Below, piece after piece: positions 9,247 through 12,059 of a stretch of 12,059 nucleotides of DNA. Location: positions 1 through 12,059 of the forward strand of contig DKNF01000151.1 in assembly GCA_002470165.1 (NCBI GenBank). The letters are read 5' to 3'. Position numbers and translations under genes: made by a program. This stretch comes from Betaproteobacteria bacterium UBA7395. Lineage in GTDB: Bacteria > Pseudomonadota > Gammaproteobacteria > Burkholderiales > Rhodocyclaceae. Numbering within the stretch: position 1 is the first letter of the stretch; each line of letters opens with the position of its first letter. The notes below the pieces were generated by a model. The model worked only from the letters and a program-made list of their open reading frames with translations. It had not been told where the DNA came from and ran no database searches.

Positions 9247-11805
9247 TCAGACCGGCGGCTGCCAGTCCCGGGGCAGGATGGCCGGGGCCGGGCGGCCGAT
9301 GTAGTACCCCTGGGCACGGTGGATTTCCATGCGTTCGAGTTCGCGCAACACTTCCGGCGACTCGACGTACTCGGCAACCACCGCGATGCCCATTTCCCGC
9401 GCCAGCGAACGGATGCTGGTGACGAAGGTGCGGTCCTTGTCGCTGTTGAGCATGTTGGCGATGAAGTCGCCCTCGATCTTCAGGTAGTCGATCGGGAACC
9501 GGCGCAGGTAGTGGAAGGACGAGAAGCCCGAGCCGAAATCGTCGATCGCCAGCTTGAAGCCGTCGGCCTTCAGGTCGTTCAGGAAGCGTTCGAGCAGGGC
9601 CAGGTTCTTGACCGTGTCGCGCTCGGTGATCTCGAACACGATGCGGTCGGGCGGGATGCTGCTGGCGGCGATGATGCGGCGCAGGTCACGGGCGAATTCG
9701 CTGAACACCAGCGCACGCGGCGACAGATTGACGAAGATTTCGCCATCATGCCCCTGCTGCGCAAGGGAAAGCAGCGCCCGTTCGAGCACCAGCATGTCGA
9801 GGCGGTGGATGACGCCGATCTTCTCGGCGATCTCGACGAACTCGTCGGCGCGGATCATCTCGCCCTTGAGATCGATTCGCGACAGGACTTCATAGGCCAC
9901 GATACGACGGTCGGCGACATCAAGGATGGGCTGGAACCAGGGAACGACGCGCTGATTCTCGATGGCCTCGATGACCATCAGGCTCTTCTGCGAGATGTCG
10001 CGGAAAATCTCGACCACGTCGTTCTGCGACGGCACCGCCACCTGATCCTTGCCCGCGGCCTTGGCGCGATACATCATGTTGTCGGCGAACATCAGCAGGT
10101 CCTTGGTGCTATCCGCATGATCCGGATACACCGCCAGGCCGATCGAGGCCGTACCGCGCAGGCGGACACCGTCCGCCGTCACGATTTCGAGTTGCTCGAT
10201 GGCACTACGGACACGCTGGGCGACGACGACAACGGTTTCCTGGGTGGCCTCGGGCAGCAACGCGACGAATTCGTCGCCGCCGTAACGGGCCAGGATGTCG
10301 CCGTCGCGCAAGGCGCCCTGGACCTGACGGGCGAAGCGCTGCAGATAGGTATCGCCGACCGCGTGCCCGTGGGTGTCGTTGACCAGCTTGAAGTTGTCGA
10401 GATCGATCAGCAACAGGCCGAAGCTGTAACCATGGCGCTGGGCGCGGCCGACCTCGTAGGACGACAGTTCCCAGAAGACGCGCTGGTTGAACAGATCGGT
10501 CAGCGGATCGCGGGTCGCGTAATACTCCAGATCGCGGGTGTACTTGTAGATCGCCTTGACCGAACCGACCACGTTGAGCAGCGTGGACAGCACGCTTTCG
10601 ACCACCAGGTAGCGGGTCTCGTCCTCGAGCACCCCGGCATGGACGCCGATCCCGACGATGCCGCCGATCTTCGGCTTGTCGACGAAGAAGGACTTGACCC
10701 GCAAGGCCACCTCGGCGTCGGTCAGCTCGACCACCGGCGCGCTGGTATTGGCGACGTGATGATGGATGGCAAAGGCGCCGTTATCGGCGAAGTTGGCCAT
10801 CTGCAGGAGCTCCTGGCGAATGTAGTGCTCCATGCGCGCCCGCGTTTCCTGCGAAGCCGGGCCGTACCAGAAGACTTCCAGGTCGAACATCTCGTCGTCG
10901 ATCTTGAAAATCGAGAACAGGGTGTGCGCCGGCAGGATGGTATTGATGTCGATGAGCAGGCGGCCCACGTACTCGCGCCAGTCGCGGACGACGTCGGCGG
11001 TGATGACGAATTTCTCCAGCAGGCCGATTTCGAAGGTCAGGATTTCCTTGTCCACGGCGATGCCGCGCAACTTGTCGAGCAGGCGACGCAGGGCCTGGTC
11101 GATGCGATTCAGTTCGACGAAGCCGAAATCGCGCTGAACCACGGCCAGCGCCTTGAGGTCGGATACCGCGCTGACCTGATCGAATTCTTCCTGCAGATTC
11201 TCGACCGCCCCCTCGATGCGCCGCCCGACCCACCAGACGGCACCGCCGGCCAGCAGGGCAACGAGCGGCAGCAGCAGGGCAAATGCCCACAACAGTTCGC
11301 GGCGGGCGTCGGCGAGCAGGCCGGCGTAATCCTGGCGCACTTCGATGGCGCCCAGGCTGACGCCAGGCGTTGCGTTGGCGTGACAGCCCAGGCATCGCTC
11401 GTCGGCGATCAGCGGATAGACGTGCCGGGCGGTTTCGCTGCTGTCGATACGTACCGCCTGACCGCTGGCCATGGCCGAGCGCAACACATCGTCGAGTTCT
11501 GGCTGCTCGATCACGCCATAGGTGTCGACCACCAGCTGGCCGCGGTAGATCTGCACCTGCATGTTGCTGCCTTCGCCGGAGCTGGCCACGCCGCGCAGGA
11601 AATCGTCGGCCTGGCTGCGGCTCCAGCCCTGGCTCATCAACTGGTACATGGCGGCAAAAGTGATCCGCGTTGCCGCGTCGGACGCGCGCGCGGCATTGGT
11701 GCGCACGATGTTGTCGAACACACGATCGAGCGACCAGTAGGCACCGCCGAAAAACAATGCTGCGACGACAGCCGATGTCGCCAGAATGAACCTGCTTATG
11801 CGCAT
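9247..11805 (-). CDS. Membrane GGDEF-EAL protein with periplasmic c-type heme (CxxCH) sensor
   Basis: This 852-residue bifunctional diguanylate cyclase/phosphodiesterase candidate controls c-di-GMP. TM1 (about 6-24) and TM2 (about 171-194) enclose a periplasmic domain of about 145 residues. That domain ends with CLGCH (138-142), a covalent heme c motif, followed by GAIEVRQDY; this resembles periplasmic heme sensors of the DUF3365/Tll0287 type. H128 is a candidate distal ligand. Residues about 250-425 look like a cytoplasmic GAF-type domain. The GGDEF domain (about 428-590) has IDLDNFK (D468/D470), an intact GGDEF (509-513) and an inhibitory RxxD site (R500-D503), so it looks active and product-inhibited. 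The EAL domain (about 605-850) has EVL (639-641) for EAL, N693, FEITE (724-728), DDFGSG (755-760), K776, E812 and QGY; KIE replaces KID. Most catalytic residues are kept. The ATG at 11805 follows GGGGAG, which sits inside a perfect hairpin. The gene stands alone, convergent with the crotonase-like gene at zero spacing. Confidence 0.93.
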   Translation of the reverse strand: MRISRFILATSAVVAALFFGGAYWSLDRVFDNIVRTNAARASDAATRITFAAMYQLMSQGWSRSQADDFLRGVASSGEGSNMQVQIYRGQLVVDTYGVIEQPELDDVLRSAMASGQAVRIDSSETARHVYPLIADERCLGCHANATPGVSLGAIEVRQDYAGLLADARRELLWAFALLLPLVALLAGGAVWWVGRRIEGAVENLQEEFDQVSAVSDLKALAVVQRDFGFVELNRIDQALRRLLDKLRGIAVDKEILTFEIGLLEKFVITADVVRDWREYVGRLLIDINTILPAHTLFSIFKIDDEMFDLEVFWYGPASQETRARMEHYIRQELLQMANFADNGAFAIHHHVANTSAPVVELTDAEVALRVKSFFVDKPKIGGIVGIGVHAGVLEDETRYLVVESVLSTLLNVVGSVKAIYKYTRDLEYYATRDPLTDLFNQRVFWELSSYEVGRAQRHGYSFGLLLIDLDNFKLVNDTHGHAVGDTYLQRFARQVQGALRDGDILARYGGDEFVALLPEATQETVVVVAQRVRSAIEQLEIVTADGVRLRGTASIGLAVYPDHADSTKDLLMFADNMMYRAKAAGKDQVAVPSQNDVVEIFRDISQKSLMVIEAIENQRVVPWFQPILDVADRRIVAYEVLSRIDLKGEMIRADEFVEIAEKIGVIHRLDMLVLERALLSLAQQGHDGEIFVNLSPRALVFSEFARDLRRIIAASSIPPDRIVFEITERDTVKNLALLERFLNDLKADGFKLAIDDFGSGFSSFHYLRRFPIDYLKIEGDFIANMLNSDKDRTFVTSIRSLAREMGIAVVAEYVESPEVLRELERMEIHRAQGYYIGRPAPAILPRDWQPPV

Positions 11806-11808
11806 AGC

Positions 11809-11828
11809 AATCTCCCCGGTGGGAGATT
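11809..11828 (-). promoter_or_regulatory. Hairpin that sequesters the Shine-Dalgarno of the heme-GGDEF-EAL gene
   Basis: AATCTCCC (11809-11816) and GGGAGATT (11821-11828) are perfect reverse complements around a 4-nt loop. In the mRNA, read from the minus strand, the 3' arm contains the Shine-Dalgarno GGGGAG (its first G in the loop) and ends 3 nt before the AUG at 11805. One further U-G pair can extend the stem. This suggests translational control by a structured leader. The same dyad could instead be a DNA operator. Confidence 0.55.
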
Positions 11829-11906
11829 ATCACCAAATGCAATAAATCGTACCGATCCGAGGCAAAAGTGAGAGACGTGACAAGGCACTGCGAGCACAAG
11901 CGGCGC

Positions 11907-11912
11907 TACAAT
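11907..11912 (+). promoter_or_regulatory. -10-like TACAAT next to the start of the last gene
   Basis: TACAAT ends 6 bp before the ATG at 11919, so transcription would start at about the first base of the codon and yield a leaderless mRNA. No Shine-Dalgarno lies before this ATG, which fits. No good -35 is seen at the usual distance. Confidence 0.4.
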
Positions 11913-11918
11913 CCGGCC

Positions 11919-12059
11919 ATGCCGCGAGCCCCTTCCCTGCCGAAAAACCCCGCCCCGAACCTCCTGCACTGGCTGGCCGCCGTGACCTTCGTGCTGGCCC
12001 TGGCCGCCGCCTTCTGGCGGGCACCGCAACTGCCGCCCGGCGCTTTCGCCGAACCGTCC
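11919..12059 (+). CDS. Unrecognised protein with N-terminal hydrophobic segment, 3' end beyond window
   Basis: Only the first 47 codons are visible, open to the window edge. A short basic, proline-rich start (MPRAPSLPKN) precedes a hydrophobic helix at about residues 15-33 (LLHWLAAVTFVLALAAAFW), then a proline-rich stretch. This looks like a membrane anchor or uncleaved signal with the rest of the protein exported or cytoplasmic. I do not recognise a family from this fragment. The start is supported by the -10-like TACAAT placed for a leaderless transcript and by codon use like the neighbours. It is divergent from the heme-GGDEF-EAL gene across 113 bp. Minus-strand reading frames over the same stretch are less convincing. 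Confidence 0.6.
   Translation, partial: MPRAPSLPKNPAPNLLHWLAAVTFVLALAAAFWRAPQLPPGAFAEPS

Noticed and set aside
9219..9262. Inverted repeat around the crotonase/GGDEF-EAL convergent stops
   Set aside because: GCGGCCGCC and GGCGGCTGC pair at 8 of 9 positions, but across a loop of about 26 nt in very GC-rich DNA, with no T-run; this is easily chance.
9319..11871. 850-codon plus-strand open frame opposite the GGDEF-EAL gene
   Set aside because: Antisense shadow with compositionally biased Asp/His/Gln-rich translation; it crosses the real gene's start and leader.
11796..12029. Minus-strand open frame over the last divergent region
   Set aside because: It overlaps the start of the GGDEF-EAL gene out of frame, has biased composition and competes with a better-supported plus-strand start at 11919.

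Overview
The window is GC-rich DNA, densely packed with genes and showing uniform codon use. The protein families suggest a betaproteobacterium of the Rhodocyclales type (Dechloromonas/Azospira/Azoarcus-like). This is inferred from gene content and codon style; no rRNA or other phylogenetic marker was compared. I see no IS element, phage gene, CRISPR array, tRNA or rRNA, and no compositional island.

Layout, left to right. (1) 1-1361, minus strand: a NuoM/complex I subunit 4-type proton-translocating membrane subunit whose C-terminus lies beyond the left edge. It heads its own transcription unit, so it is not in a canonical nuoA-N operon position. (2) 1362-1527: a divergent intergenic region with repeated AATTGC/GCAATT half-sites. 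(3) 1528-2112, plus: a small regulator with an excisionase/MerR-like HTH fused N-terminal to a response-regulator receiver domain. (4) 2205-3722, plus: a soluble methyl-accepting chemotaxis protein with a C-terminal sensor-like domain. (5) 3727-7170, minus: dnaE, the replicative DNA polymerase III alpha subunit, convergent with the chemoreceptor across 4 bp. (6) 7196-8350, minus: a BenE-family transporter directly upstream of dnaE. (7) 8461-9246, plus: a crotonase-fold protein divergent from benE in which both classical catalytic glutamates are replaced. (8) 9247-11805, minus: a large membrane-bound GGDEF-EAL protein with a CxxCH c-type heme motif in its periplasmic sensor; its stop codon abuts that of the crotonase gene. 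(9) 11919-12059, plus: the start of an unrecognised gene with an N-terminal hydrophobic segment.

The window mixes housekeeping (dnaE), energy conservation (NuoM-like), possible aromatic or acyl-CoA metabolism (BenE, crotonase-like) and signalling (HTH-REC, chemoreceptor, heme-GGDEF-EAL). The most notable points are the predicted heme-c sensor wired to c-di-GMP turnover, a perfect hairpin that would bury that gene's Shine-Dalgarno sequence, the inverted HTH-REC architecture, and the active-site-substituted crotonase. Nothing here amounts to an obvious new multi-gene defence or mobile system.
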